Virus record (IMG/VR): IMGVR_UViG_3300034073_003944
Location: 109,067-173,066 of that record
Direction: 5' to 3' (one strand)
Length of the DNA: 64,000 bases
Source of the DNA: a virus
Below, piece by piece: positions 1 to 8,150 of the stretch (position 1 is its first letter; the number at the start of each line of letters is the position of its first letter). A model generated the notes under the pieces. The model was not told the origin of the DNA. It made no database searches and saw only the letters and a list, made by a program, of their open reading frames with translations. A program made the translations under genes and the position numbers.

Positions 1-558
1 ATCAACAAATGTTATATTCAACAAGTAAAAGAAGAATTTACAGTATTAGCTTATTTTTTAAATTCTTTTAAACCACACAACATTTTAGAAATAGGATGTA
101 AAGGTGGTACTTTTTATCTGTTTAATAAATTTTCTACTGGTAAAAAAATTGGCTTAGATATCGACAACCAATATGAAATGAATATGCACTTTTATTCATA
201 TGGACAAGACTTCACATTTATACATGCAAACTCTCAACTAGAAGAGACATTTAATAAGGTAAAAAATATTTGTACATCATTCGACTTTGTTTTTATAGAT
301 GGAGATCATTCGTATGACGGTGTAAAAAAAGATTTTGAACTTTATAAAAATTTATTAAGCCCAAGAGGATATATTGGATTTCACGATATAGATCCGAATC
401 ATGTCTTTAAAGATAATGCAGGTGGACAAGTTTATAAATTTTGGCAAGAATTAAATTTTGGAAGTAAAACTGAAATTATTTGTCAAAAATCCAACGCCAA
501 TTATAATTTATGGGGACAACAAGAACATTACGGTGGAATCGGATTATGGCAACCCTAA
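1..558 (+). CDS. SAM-dependent methyltransferase-like protein, 5' end missing
   Basis: The frame is open from base 1, so the N-terminus lies outside the window; at least 185 residues are visible. A class I methyltransferase nucleotide-binding loop (LEIGCKGGTFYLF) is followed by GLDID, the acidic end of the second strand. Further on, FVFIDGDHSYDG and GFHDID are the pattern of the Methyltransf_24 / cephalosporin-hydroxylase-like group often found among polysaccharide genes. An internal ATG at 178 would cut off the SAM-binding loop and is not the start. The substrate is unknown; a role in sugar or glycan methylation is inferred from the glycan genes downstream. Confidence 0.6.
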   Translation: MNKCYIQQVKEEFTVLAYFLNSFKPHNILEIGCKGGTFYLFNKFSTGKKIGLDIDNQYEMNMHFYSYGQDFTFIHANSQLEETFNKVKNICTSFDFVFIDGDHSYDGVKKDFELYKNLLSPRGYIGFHDIDPNHVFKDNAGGQVYKFWQELNFGSKTEIICQKSNANYNLWGQQEHYGGIGLWQP

Positions 559-559
559 A

Positions 560-1294
560 TTATCTTATCTTAACGCCAAATATATCATTATTATAATTTA
601 CAAACAAAACATTGTCAAGTTTACTTTGAAGCGTATCTAACTCTTTTTTATGATAACTTTTTTCTTCATCTTCAATATCTTTGGTACTAAATGAATTACC
701 TGTAGCTACCCTTGCATCCTTTGCACTCATAACAATTTGTGGAGTCACTACTAAATAGTCACCTTCTTTTAATTCCTTTTTCTTTTTAGATGATTTACTG
801 TCTTGTACAATACACTTACCTTCACTTACATATATGTGTGTATATTTATCAGTTGATTTAACAAATAACTTGGCTTTATTAAACAATATATTCGCCATAG
901 ATGTACCCACTACATTTTGTTTATCACAATCACTAATTACATAAACCTCACCATTTACAGAAGGCGCAAATAATGATTCATTAACCTTAATTACTTCAGG
1001 CAACTTAAAATCGTTTACATACTTTATATCGTCATAAGTAAAATAAACTCCCGTAGATTCTTTTTGTGTAAAAGCAATTCTGTGTGGAAAGGTATAGGTC
1101 GTTGTTGAATTGGTGTCCGTAGTTAAACTTAGATTATTTTTAAGATTATAAGATTTACCTACAAGAATTTCCAAGTTGTTTACCTTGTTGTTTATAACTT
1201 CACTCAGTTCCGGTTGACCCGTGAAATCATAAATAAACACATCGTTAGCACACAGTGCAAAAGCCATTGAAAATATTGAGATTAATCGTTTCAT
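560..1294 (-). CDS. Putative secreted protein, unknown function
   Basis: A 244-residue protein beginning MKRLISIFSMAFALCAND, a convincing signal peptide (basic start, hydrophobic core, small residues before a likely cleavage site near residue 16-17). The rest is soluble and strand-rich. A stretch around residues 150-185 (EGKCIVQDSK, then KELKEGDYLVVTPQ) resembles the repeat-strand style of FecR-like periplasmic domains, but this is only a weak likeness. The C-terminal third has a charged helical part. It is the only minus-strand gene in the first 22 kb. Its start is preceded at 5 bases by a TATTTATT box matching the late-gene motif seen elsewhere, so it is probably transcribed separately from the glycan operon. 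Function not recognised. Confidence 0.6.
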   Translation of the reverse strand: MKRLISIFSMAFALCANDVFIYDFTGQPELSEVINNKVNNLEILVGKSYNLKNNLSLTTDTNSTTTYTFPHRIAFTQKESTGVYFTYDDIKYVNDFKLPEVIKVNESLFAPSVNGEVYVISDCDKQNVVGTSMANILFNKAKLFVKSTDKYTHIYVSEGKCIVQDSKSSKKKKELKEGDYLVVTPQIVMSAKDARVATGNSFSTKDIEDEEKSYHKKELDTLQSKLDNVLFVNYNNDIFGVKIR

Positions 1295-1299
1295 ATGTT

Positions 1300-1307
1300 A
1301 ATAAATA
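1300..1307 (-). promoter_or_regulatory. Putative late promoter box, variant TATTTATT
   Basis: On the minus strand CTATTTATT lies exactly 5 bases before the ATG at 1294, the same box and spacing as before the gene starting at 57704. Promoter activity is inferred from recurrence. Confidence 0.3.
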
Positions 1308-1352
1308 GTTGTTATAGATTGACTTAAATTAATTATAAGATACCATGATTAA

Positions 1353-2234
1353 ATGGAATCTAATGAAACGAAGAAAAATAGAGTAAGTTTTAGCCAATAT
1401 TCTACATACCTAAAGTGTCCACATAAATGGTATCTTGATTATGTAAAGAACTTACGGGAAAAGGAAGACAATATCAATACCACATTTGGTACTGCTATAC
1501 ATCATGCATTTCAGACCTACCTAGATGCTTTGTACAAACAAAGTGTTAGTGTTGCGGATTCATTAGATGTTAAAAAATTGTTTCAAGATAAATTTGCCGA
1601 AGAAGTAAAGAAGATCAAACAACTAGATGAATCTGAATACACCGACTTTATTTTTGATGGACACGATATTATTGATACATTTCTAAAGAGTGCTAATAGA
1701 ATCAAACATTTTCCACACGGTGATTATGAATTGGTTGGTATTGAAATTCCACTAGAAATTCCTATTAAGAACAATGTAGACTTTGTAGGTTTCGTTGATA
1801 TTGTACTTAAAGAAACTAATAAAGAACGATATAGGATCATCGACTTTAAGACATCTAGTAATGGTTGGAATCAATATCAGAGAGAAGATGAAAGTAAATA
1901 TTCACAACTACACCTTTATAAAAGTGTTTACAGCAAAAAATTCAATGTACCACTTAATGCTATTGATGTAGAGTTCTTTATTGTTAAGAGAAAACTTTTT
2001 GAAAAGGCTACATTTCCTCAAAGCCGAATTCAAGTATTTAAGCCAGCAAGCGGTCCACAAATAATTAAAGAATCTATAAATAACTTTATTCAATTCTTGG
2101 ATTATGGATTTAACAGTGACGGTACATACAATGATAAGAATCACTACCCCAAGATACCAGGTGATAGAAAGAAAAATTGCAAGTATTGTTTACATTATAA
2201 AAAGACATGTGATGGCAAAGCCGACAAATTATAA
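1353..2234 (+). CDS. Cas4/RecB-family PD-(D/E)XK exonuclease with likely iron-sulfur cluster
   Basis: A 293-residue nuclease of the PDDEXK_1 (RecB C-terminal / Cas4-like) superfamily. Visible motifs: SQYSTYLKCPHKWY at the N-terminus (helix with the first cluster cysteine, near residue 22), GTAIHHAFQTYL, GFVDIVL (motif II Asp) and YRIIDFKTSS (the D-x-K catalytic strand). The C-terminus carries C-x2-C-x6-C (CKYCLHYKKTC), which with the N-terminal cysteine forms the four-cysteine 4Fe-4S arrangement known from Cas4 and AddB. The likely role is 5'-3' or end-processing exonuclease in recombination or replication. No CRISPR array or cas1 is in the window, so a spacer-acquisition role is not supported. 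Confidence 0.8.
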   Translation: MESNETKKNRVSFSQYSTYLKCPHKWYLDYVKNLREKEDNINTTFGTAIHHAFQTYLDALYKQSVSVADSLDVKKLFQDKFAEEVKKIKQLDESEYTDFIFDGHDIIDTFLKSANRIKHFPHGDYELVGIEIPLEIPIKNNVDFVGFVDIVLKETNKERYRIIDFKTSSNGWNQYQREDESKYSQLHLYKSVYSKKFNVPLNAIDVEFFIVKRKLFEKATFPQSRIQVFKPASGPQIIKESINNFIQFLDYGFNSDGTYNDKNHYPKIPGDRKKNCKYCLHYKKTCDGKADKL

Positions 2235-2240
2235 TTAAGC

Positions 2241-2278
2241 ATATGTACATATGTAAATATATGTATATGTGAATATGT
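2241..2278 (+). promoter_or_regulatory. Cluster of five ATATGT repeats, possible operator
   Basis: ATATGT occurs at 2241, 2249, 2259, 2265 and 2273, filling the short gap directly before the ATG at 2280. No ribosome-binding sequence is visible in this gap. Ribbon-helix-helix proteins commonly bind short tandem repeats in their own promoters, and the next gene looks like one, so autoregulation is a reasonable inference. Confidence 0.35.
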
Positions 2279-2279
2279 T

Positions 2280-2495
2280 ATGGACCAATTTGTTACGACA
2301 GTAAAACTCAATCAAGAATTATATAATCGGTTTAAAGAACTAAACATTCGTGGAAAGATATCTTTCCAAGATTTTGTAAATAAGTGTCTTGAGAAGTATT
2401 TGGATGATATCGACTTTCAAAGTGAAATTAGTGAGAGTATCTGTCAAAAGTTGAGCCATAACACCCCATTTTCATTATCAAAAGGAATTAAATGA
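2280..2495 (+). CDS. Small ribbon-helix-helix-like DNA-binding protein
   Basis: A 71-residue protein whose first 43 residues fit the ribbon-helix-helix plan: a short strand (FVTTVKLNQ), a first helix (ELYNRFKELN) and a second helix (SFQDFVNKCLEKYL). The remaining tail is charged and probably flexible. RHH proteins act as dimers that insert the strand into the DNA major groove, usually as repressors. The five ATATGT repeats just upstream are a plausible own operator. It overlaps the following glycosyltransferase gene by four bases (ATGA-type junction), so it is co-transcribed with the glycan island and could regulate it. Family assignment is by pattern only. Confidence 0.5.
   Translation: MDQFVTTVKLNQELYNRFKELNIRGKISFQDFVNKCLEKYLDDIDFQSEISESICQKLSHNTPFSLSKGIK
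2481..2486 (+). promoter_or_regulatory. Ribosome-binding site AAAGGA for 2492
   Basis: AAAGGA lies 5 bases before the ATG at 2492. The same hexamer recurs before the ATG at 3041, which bears on whether that downstream half-gene is translated on its own. Confidence 0.5.
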
Positions 2496-3037
2496 GTAAA
2501 AAGAAAATACTTTTATTAAGTGATGATTTACGAATGCATAGTGGTATAGCTACTATGAGTCGTGAATTGGTACTAGGCACACTTCACCATTATAATTGGG
2601 TACAAGTAGCAGGCGCAATTGAACATCCTGAACAAGGTAAAATCATTGATATGAAAGAAGCTTGTGATAAGTTAAATGGTAGAACTGACAATTATCTTAA
2701 ATTATATCCCGTTAATGGATACGGTGATGAAGAAACTCTTTTTCAAATTATAGCTATGGAAAAACCAGATGCTATAATGCATTTTACTGATCCTAGATTT
2801 TGGGGGTGGCTCTATGCTATAGAACACCAAATTCGTAGTAAAATTCCACTTACATATCTTGATATTTGGGATGACTTACCGTATCCTATGTGGAATAAAC
2901 CATTCTACAAGAGTTGTGATGCTTTATTTGCAATTAGTAAACAAACTGATAATATCAACAAATGGGTTTTAGGACCAGAAAACTGTACTAGTATTTATGG
3001 TGATTTTGATAGTAACGGAAACATTATTAAAGGATAA
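2492..3037 (+). CDS. GT-B glycosyltransferase, N-terminal (acceptor-side) half
   Basis: A 181-residue protein that looks like the N-terminal Rossmann domain of a GT4-type glycosyltransferase: KKILLLSDDLRMHSGIA is the usual glycine-containing opening and the protein ends just where the interdomain linker would begin. The C-terminal donor-binding domain is encoded immediately downstream in the same reading frame (3041-4006), separated by one TAA codon (3035-3037) and one TTT codon. It may therefore be half of a two-subunit enzyme, a gene recently broken by a nonsense change, or a site of stop readthrough. Good ribosome-binding site (AAAGGA). Confidence 0.7.
   Translation: MSKKKILLLSDDLRMHSGIATMSRELVLGTLHHYNWVQVAGAIEHPEQGKIIDMKEACDKLNGRTDNYLKLYPVNGYGDEETLFQIIAMEKPDAIMHFTDPRFWGWLYAIEHQIRSKIPLTYLDIWDDLPYPMWNKPFYKSCDALFAISKQTDNINKWVLGPENCTSIYGDFDSNGNIIKG
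3029..3034 (+). promoter_or_regulatory. Internal ribosome-binding site for the second half of the split glycosyltransferase
   Basis: AAAGGA overlaps the last codons of the first half-gene and stands 6 bases before the ATG at 3041. It matches the site used by the first half, which favours independent translation of the second half. Confidence 0.45.
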
Positions 3038-3040
3038 TTT

Positions 3041-4006
3041 ATGCCAGTAAAAGGAAAACATTTATTACATTTAGTACCACATGGTATCAACAGCGACGAA
3101 TTTAAACCACTTCCAAAAAATGATAAAGAAGTGTTAAAACTTAAAAAAGAATATTTAGGCGACGGCGAATATAACTTTATAGTGGCATTTAACAGTCGTA
3201 ATGCACATCGTAAACATCCTGCAAATTTGATTATGGCGTTCAAGTCATTCTGTGCTTCAATCGATCAAGAATCGGCAAAGAAATGTGCATTGATAATGCA
3301 TACTGATAAAGTATGTGAAGCGGGTACAGATTTGGTTGCTACAATACAAGCAATTTGTCCAGAATATAAAGTCGTATTAGATGAAAGTAGAAAATCACCG
3401 GAAGAGATGGTTGCTTTCTATAACTTAGCGGATGTGACTGCAAATATAAGTTCAAACGAAGGATTCGGTCTTAGTATCGCTGAAAGTATAATGTGTGGTA
3501 CGCCTGTTATTGCAACTGTTACTGGTGGATTACAAGACCAATTAGGCATTGTAGATGATAATAACAACCCAGTCAAATTTAATCTTGAATTCGGTACCAA
3601 TGTTACCGGTAAATACAAGAAACATGGTATATGGGCTAAACCGATTTGGACTAAGGTACAAAACCTTCAAGGCAGTCCACCAACACCATATATCATGGAT
3701 GATTTGACAAACTATGATGATATAGCTGATGCAATTGCTTATTGGTACTTTTTGGGAAATGAAAAACGAGAAAAATGTGGATTGGAGGGTAGAAGATGGG
3801 CAATGAATGAAGGTGGTATAAATTCTAAAAATATGTGTGATCAATTTATTAAAGCGATGGATTTTACACTTGAAAATTTCACATCTGTTAATAAATTTGA
3901 CATTTTTACAACGGATGGTTATGATACTAAAAATCTACCTCAAGGAAAATTGGGATTTGAATTACATAAAGTGAATGTAGATAAAATCAAAAGTGAAATA
4001 CAATGA
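3041..4006 (+). CDS. GT-B glycosyltransferase, C-terminal (donor-binding) half
   Basis: A 321-residue protein starting at the linker of a GT4 enzyme (LVPHGINSDEFKPL is the usual HG-x-D/N pattern) and continuing through the nucleotide-sugar-binding domain. The hallmark E-x7-E motif is present (EGFGLSIAESIMCGTPVIA). Alone it lacks the N-terminal acceptor domain, which is encoded by the preceding gene in the same frame across a TAA stop. A C-terminal extension of about 60 residues follows the domain. Its stop overlaps the dUTPase start by four bases. If both halves are made they could assemble into one active transferase. Confidence 0.7.
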   Translation: MPVKGKHLLHLVPHGINSDEFKPLPKNDKEVLKLKKEYLGDGEYNFIVAFNSRNAHRKHPANLIMAFKSFCASIDQESAKKCALIMHTDKVCEAGTDLVATIQAICPEYKVVLDESRKSPEEMVAFYNLADVTANISSNEGFGLSIAESIMCGTPVIATVTGGLQDQLGIVDDNNNPVKFNLEFGTNVTGKYKKHGIWAKPIWTKVQNLQGSPPTPYIMDDLTNYDDIADAIAYWYFLGNEKREKCGLEGRRWAMNEGGINSKNMCDQFIKAMDFTLENFTSVNKFDIFTTDGYDTKNLPQGKLGFELHKVNVDKIKSEIQ

Positions 4007-4737
4007 AGATACAAGTACTTAAAAACGAAGACTATCAAGAAGTTTCAAACTTACCATCAAAAGGTACGGAACGTGCCACAGGATATGATATAGTTGCTAC
4101 AAGTGAACCAGAAATCGTTGGTGAAAAGAATGAAAATGGATCTTATAAAAGAATTGATTACATTCAATATAAAACTAATCTTAAAGTTGCTGTACAGAAA
4201 GAAGAAAAGTCATTGACAGGTTTTAGTCTCGAACTTACCGACTATGATATTTTAGCATTTCCTCGTAGCAGTGTTAGTAAGTACAATCTTCAATTGGCCA
4301 ATAGTATTGGATTGATTGATGCCGATTACAGAGGAGAATTACTACTTCGTTTTAATTATCTATGGCAACCGGAAGATTATAATTTATATACACATGAAGC
4401 CGGAGATGCAGTCAAAGGTGAATTATACACTTATATAGGCGGAAAAGTTAATTCAAGTAAAATCTATAAAAAAGGAGATAAGATCTGTCAACTTAAAGTA
4501 ACAAGAGTAGAGAATGTTAACTTCGAACTTGTAAATGAATTAGACTCCACAAATAGAGGTGAAGGTGGATTTGGAAGCACCGATAACAAAAAATCAGAAA
4601 ACGCTAGTGTGGCTGCTAAACAAATGTCTACAATGGAACACTTGTACAATAATATGACAAACAATGTGTCCACGCCAACAAAAAAATACAGTCAAACAAT
4701 TAAGGAAAGAGATCAACAATTTTTTAATCAAAAATAA
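4003..4737 (+). CDS. dut: dUTP diphosphatase (trimeric dUTPase) with extra C-terminal tail
   Basis: Hydrolyses dUTP to dUMP and pyrophosphate, keeping uracil out of phage DNA and feeding dTMP synthesis. The five trimeric-dUTPase motifs can be read: ATGYDI (motif 1), PRSSVSKYNL (2), GLIDADYRGEL (3, with the Asp that activates water), KGDKICQLKV (4) and the glycine-rich NRGEGGFGST (5). At 244 residues it is longer than the usual 140-170: there is an insertion of about 40 residues before motif 2, another before motif 4, and about 55 polar residues after motif 5. Overlaps the upstream gene by four bases. Confidence 0.85.
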   Translation: MKIQVLKNEDYQEVSNLPSKGTERATGYDIVATSEPEIVGEKNENGSYKRIDYIQYKTNLKVAVQKEEKSLTGFSLELTDYDILAFPRSSVSKYNLQLANSIGLIDADYRGELLLRFNYLWQPEDYNLYTHEAGDAVKGELYTYIGGKVNSSKIYKKGDKICQLKVTRVENVNFELVNELDSTNRGEGGFGSTDNKKSENASVAAKQMSTMEHLYNNMTNNVSTPTKKYSQTIKERDQQFFNQK

Positions 4738-4739
4738 AT

Positions 4740-6074
4740 ATGAACAAACCATTATGTTTAATTTCAGGACCAGTTTTTAATCGTAGCGGATATGGCGATT
4801 GGGCAACTGCTGTTGCTAAAAGTATTATTCGTTATGACAAATATGATGTTAAAATCGCACCAACTAGATGGGGAAACTGTCAAACAAAACGATTTTTTGA
4901 AGAAATTACAGATCCCGAAGATAAGATGTTATCGAGTAAATTTTTACAAGGACAATTAAACAAACAACCCGAATTATTTATTCAACTCACAATACCGGAA
5001 GAATTTCAACCAATTGGCAAATATAATATTGGTATGACTGCTGGTATTGAAACTACAATTTCACCGGGCCCTTGGTTAGAGGGAATTAACAAAATGAATT
5101 TAACTATAGGTTTGTCTAACCATGTTAAAAAAATATTTATGGACACTAAAATGTCTAAAAAACTTGAAAATGGACAAACGGTAAGTGTTCAGGTTGATAA
5201 ACCCATTGAAGTGTGTTTTTGGGGTGTAGATACAAACATTTATAAGAAAACGGAAGAAAAATCAGAAACAGTTGATCAAGCTTTATCTAAAATTGAAGAA
5301 AAGTCCGCTTTCCTTTTTATTGGTCAATGGACACACGGCGGTTTATTTAATGACAGAAAAGATATTGGTAATTTAATTAAAACATTTTGTAATGCATTTA
5401 AAAATAATGACAAAAATGATAAACCGTGCTTAATTATAAAAACGAGTGGTGCAAACTATTCAACTGTAGATCGGTTTGATATCTTAGACAAAATAAAAAG
5501 AATTAAAAGTGGATTAGGTGATAATTTGCCAAATGTTTATCTCTTACACGGAGAATTAAGTGATGTGGAAATGAACGCACTTTTAAATCATGAAAAAATA
5601 ATAGCACATGTTTCATTTACTCATGGAGAAGGATTTGGTCATCCATTGTTGTTAGCAACAATGAGTGGAAAACCTTTATTAGCACCTGACTGGAGTGGAC
5701 ATTTAGATTATTTAAACCCACAATATGCAAATTTGTTACCAGGCAATTTAGTAGATGTGAATAGATCGTCGGTAAATAATTGGATTTTAAAAGAAAGTAA
5801 ATGGTTCAAAGTTTCATATTCATTAGCTGAGACTAAAATGAAAGATGTTTATTCATTCCGTAAACAAGATAAGTTTAATAAACCAGCGGAATTTCTAAGA
5901 GCCGAGAATTTCGAAAAATTCAGTTTACAAGCAATGGATCAAAAATTGTGGGGTATTCTTGATAAGTATGTTCCTAAATTTGCAGTCGAAAATAGTTTTG
6001 TCTTACCAAAACTAAAACCCATAGCTAATAAAACAGATCAGAACAAAATTGTTTTACCTAAATTAAAAATTTGA
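4740..6074 (+). CDS. GT4-type glycosyltransferase
   Basis: A 444-residue GT-B glycosyltransferase. The N-terminus has the SGYGDWA loop; the middle has VCFWGVDTNIYKK, the linker pattern (HGVD-like with H replaced), and FLFIGQWTHGGLFNDRKD typical of the start of the donor domain. The donor-site motif reads EGFGHPLLLATMSGKPLLA: the first Glu is kept but the residue where the second Glu of E-x7-E should stand is Leu, so catalysis or donor choice may differ. The last 30 residues contain two similar segments (VLPKLKPI and VLPKLKI). It lies two bases after dUTPase and runs straight into the next gene. Confidence 0.75.
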   Translation: MNKPLCLISGPVFNRSGYGDWATAVAKSIIRYDKYDVKIAPTRWGNCQTKRFFEEITDPEDKMLSSKFLQGQLNKQPELFIQLTIPEEFQPIGKYNIGMTAGIETTISPGPWLEGINKMNLTIGLSNHVKKIFMDTKMSKKLENGQTVSVQVDKPIEVCFWGVDTNIYKKTEEKSETVDQALSKIEEKSAFLFIGQWTHGGLFNDRKDIGNLIKTFCNAFKNNDKNDKPCLIIKTSGANYSTVDRFDILDKIKRIKSGLGDNLPNVYLLHGELSDVEMNALLNHEKIIAHVSFTHGEGFGHPLLLATMSGKPLLAPDWSGHLDYLNPQYANLLPGNLVDVNRSSVNNWILKESKWFKVSYSLAETKMKDVYSFRKQDKFNKPAEFLRAENFEKFSLQAMDQKLWGILDKYVPKFAVENSFVLPKLKPIANKTDQNKIVLPKLKI

Positions 6075-6079
6075 TTAAA

Positions 6080-6727
6080 ATGTTTTTATCTTATTTAATA
6101 ACATCTCATAATGAAGAGGTTTGTTTGAGTAAACTTCTACAGAAATTGCTTTCATTTAAAAAAGAAAACCATGAAATAGTTTTATTAGATGATTATTCGG
6201 ATAATCCGGAAACTATTTCTATAATAAACAGTTGTAAATCAAATATTAATTTTTATCAAAAAAAATTAGACAAAGATTATGGAGCACATAAAAACTATGG
6301 TATAAGTCTTTGCAAAGGTAAGTGGATATTTCAAATAGATGCAGATGAATGTCCGACAGACTTGCTTTTAGAAAATATAGACGACATTTTAAAAGCAAAC
6401 GATTCAAATGAAGCGATTTGGTTACCGAGGTTAAATTATTTTTACGGAGTAACTCAACAAGACATATTAACATGGGGATGGCAATATAACGACGGTATGA
6501 TTAACTTTCCAGACTATCAATCTAGATTATATAAAAATTTACCTCATATTAAATATGAACGCAGATTACATGAGAAAGTTGAAGGATATAAAAGTTATGT
6601 ATTTATTCCTGCGCAAAAAGATATTGCATTGATACATGAAAAAACTATAGAAAAACAACGACAAACAAATATAAAATACAATCAGTTGTTTACGGAAGAT
6701 GAAAATAGGGGATATAGTGTAAAATAA
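6080..6727 (+). CDS. GT2 family glycosyltransferase (GT-A fold)
   Basis: A protein of about 215 residues with the GT2 plan: LSYLITSHNEEVCLSKLL opening, IVLLDDYSDNP (first aspartates of the nucleotide site), GAHKNYGI and WIFQIDADECP containing the DAD metal/nucleotide motif. The downstream half keeps an acidic and aromatic pattern but is short for the family. The ATG at 6080 is chosen; an in-frame TTG at 6071 overlapping the previous stop would add three residues. It resembles the WaaE/KdtX-like subgroup, but the acceptor is unknown. Confidence 0.75.
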   Translation: MFLSYLITSHNEEVCLSKLLQKLLSFKKENHEIVLLDDYSDNPETISIINSCKSNINFYQKKLDKDYGAHKNYGISLCKGKWIFQIDADECPTDLLLENIDDILKANDSNEAIWLPRLNYFYGVTQQDILTWGWQYNDGMINFPDYQSRLYKNLPHIKYERRLHEKVEGYKSYVFIPAQKDIALIHEKTIEKQRQTNIKYNQLFTEDENRGYSVK

Positions 6728-6731
6728 ATTT

Positions 6732-7157
6732 ATGAAATATATTACAAATATAGATACTTTATCAGCATTATTTGATCGATTAATAACGGAAAATATTAAA
6801 TTATATTTTTTTGAAAAAGATAATTTAACAGAAAAAAGTAATCATCAAAAATTAATAATTGAAGAAATAAAAAACAAAATCCGTACTCTATTGAGAGATA
6901 CTTATGAAAATAAACAATATGATTATTTTTCCGAAAAAAGAACTTTTAATGAAAATACAATTGTAGAATCGTTGGAAGAGTTGATAATTAATGACATTAA
7001 TATCGGAGAATCTGATAGAGAGCGTTTAAAACAAGTACAAAGCGATACACCCTCCATAGATAAGTTCATAGTAAATGAAAAGAGACTTAGAAAATCGAAT
7101 GAAGGTAGATCACGAAATAAAAATGAAATAGATCAACAATATAAAGATTTACTATGA
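6732..7157 (+). CDS. Conserved-looking protein of unknown function in the glycan island
   Basis: A 141-residue, mostly helical, highly charged protein with no recognisable catalytic motif. The N-terminal part (TNIDTLSALFDRLITENIKL) looks like a compact helical domain; the C-terminal third (from about residue 105) is basic and polar. It overlaps the downstream epimerase gene by four bases (ATGA), so it is translationally coupled to sugar genes. It may be an accessory or scaffolding protein for a transferase, but nothing in the sequence proves that. Confidence 0.5.
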   Translation: MKYITNIDTLSALFDRLITENIKLYFFEKDNLTEKSNHQKLIIEEIKNKIRTLLRDTYENKQYDYFSEKRTFNENTIVESLEELIINDINIGESDRERLKQVQSDTPSIDKFIVNEKRLRKSNEGRSRNKNEIDQQYKDLL

Positions 7158-8140
7158 ATGTATTAATAACAGGTGTTGCGGGTTTACTCGGATCTAATTT
7201 AGCTGATTATTTAATCAATAAAAATATTAATGTAATCGGTATAGACGATTTAAGTGGCGGATATATTGAAAATGTTAATGATAAGGTAAATTTTCACAAA
7301 CTAAATTTAATAAACGATGTCACTCGTTTAAACGAATTATTTAATACATTCAAGATCGATTTTGTTTATCACATGGCAGCATATGCCGCTGAAGGATTAA
7401 GTCCTTTTATACGAAATTATAATTATAATAATAATTTAATTGCTACAACAAATATTGTAAACTGTTGTGTGAATCACAATGTAAAACGACTCATATTCAC
7501 ATCTACTATGGCAGTTTATGGTGAAAACACTTTGCCGTTTGATGAAAAATACTTACCAAATCCCATTGATCCATATGGTATTGCAAAATATGCTTGTGAA
7601 CTGGATATAAAAGTTGCTGGAGAACAACATGGATTAGACTGGTGTATAATCAGACCACATAATGTTTATGGTAAAAAACAAAATATCTGGGACAAATATA
7701 GAAATGTTTTAGGTATTTGGATGAATTTACATTTAAATAATAAACCATTAACAATCTATGGGGATGGAAAACAAACCCGAGCGTTTTCTTATATCGACGA
7801 CAGCGTTGAACCTTTATGGAATGCTGCAATTTTCCCAGAGGCTTCTAAACAAATAATTAATTTAGGAGGAATTTATGAAACAAGTATCAATGAAGCATGT
7901 GATATTTTAATTAAAGTTATGGGAGGTGGAACTAAGGTGCATCTCGAAAAAAGACATGAAGTAAAACATGCATATTCTACTTATCAAAAATCCATAGATA
8001 TTTTGAAATTTAATCATCAAACTAATTTAGAAAATGGGTTAACCGATATGTGGACTTGGGCAAAAAATCAACCACGAAAAAATCAATTTATATGGCAAAA
8101 GTACGAAATTGAAAAAGGAATTTATAATTACTGGAAATAA
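7154..8140 (+). CDS. NAD-dependent sugar epimerase/dehydratase (GalE-like)
   Basis: A 328-residue extended short-chain dehydrogenase acting on nucleotide sugars. LITGVAGLLGSNLADYL is the G-x2-G-x2-G NAD-binding loop and IDDLSGG its acidic end. FTSTMAVYGE gives the catalytic Ser/Thr and DPYGIAKYACEL gives the Y-x3-K pair. RPHNVYG and GDGKQTRAFSYIDD are substrate-side motifs shared by UDP-glucose/UDP-GlcNAc 4-epimerases and dTDP-glucose 4,6-dehydratase relatives. Length is normal for the family. The exact sugar cannot be told from sequence alone. Coupled to its upstream neighbour by a four-base overlap. Confidence 0.85.
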   Translation: MNVLITGVAGLLGSNLADYLINKNINVIGIDDLSGGYIENVNDKVNFHKLNLINDVTRLNELFNTFKIDFVYHMAAYAAEGLSPFIRNYNYNNNLIATTNIVNCCVNHNVKRLIFTSTMAVYGENTLPFDEKYLPNPIDPYGIAKYACELDIKVAGEQHGLDWCIIRPHNVYGKKQNIWDKYRNVLGIWMNLHLNNKPLTIYGDGKQTRAFSYIDDSVEPLWNAAIFPEASKQIINLGGIYETSINEACDILIKVMGGGTKVHLEKRHEVKHAYSTYQKSIDILKFNHQTNLENGLTDMWTWAKNQPRKNQFIWQKYEIEKGIYNYWK

Positions 8141-8150
8141 ATTTTTAGTT

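Noticed and set aside
178-558. Start of the first methyltransferase at the ATG at 178
   Set aside because: The frame is open to base 1 and the SAM-binding loop lies before 178, so the gene begins outside the window.
1353-2234. Cas4 as part of a phage CRISPR system
   Set aside because: No cas1/cas2 and no repeat array in the window; Cas4-like nucleases are common stand-alone phage proteins.
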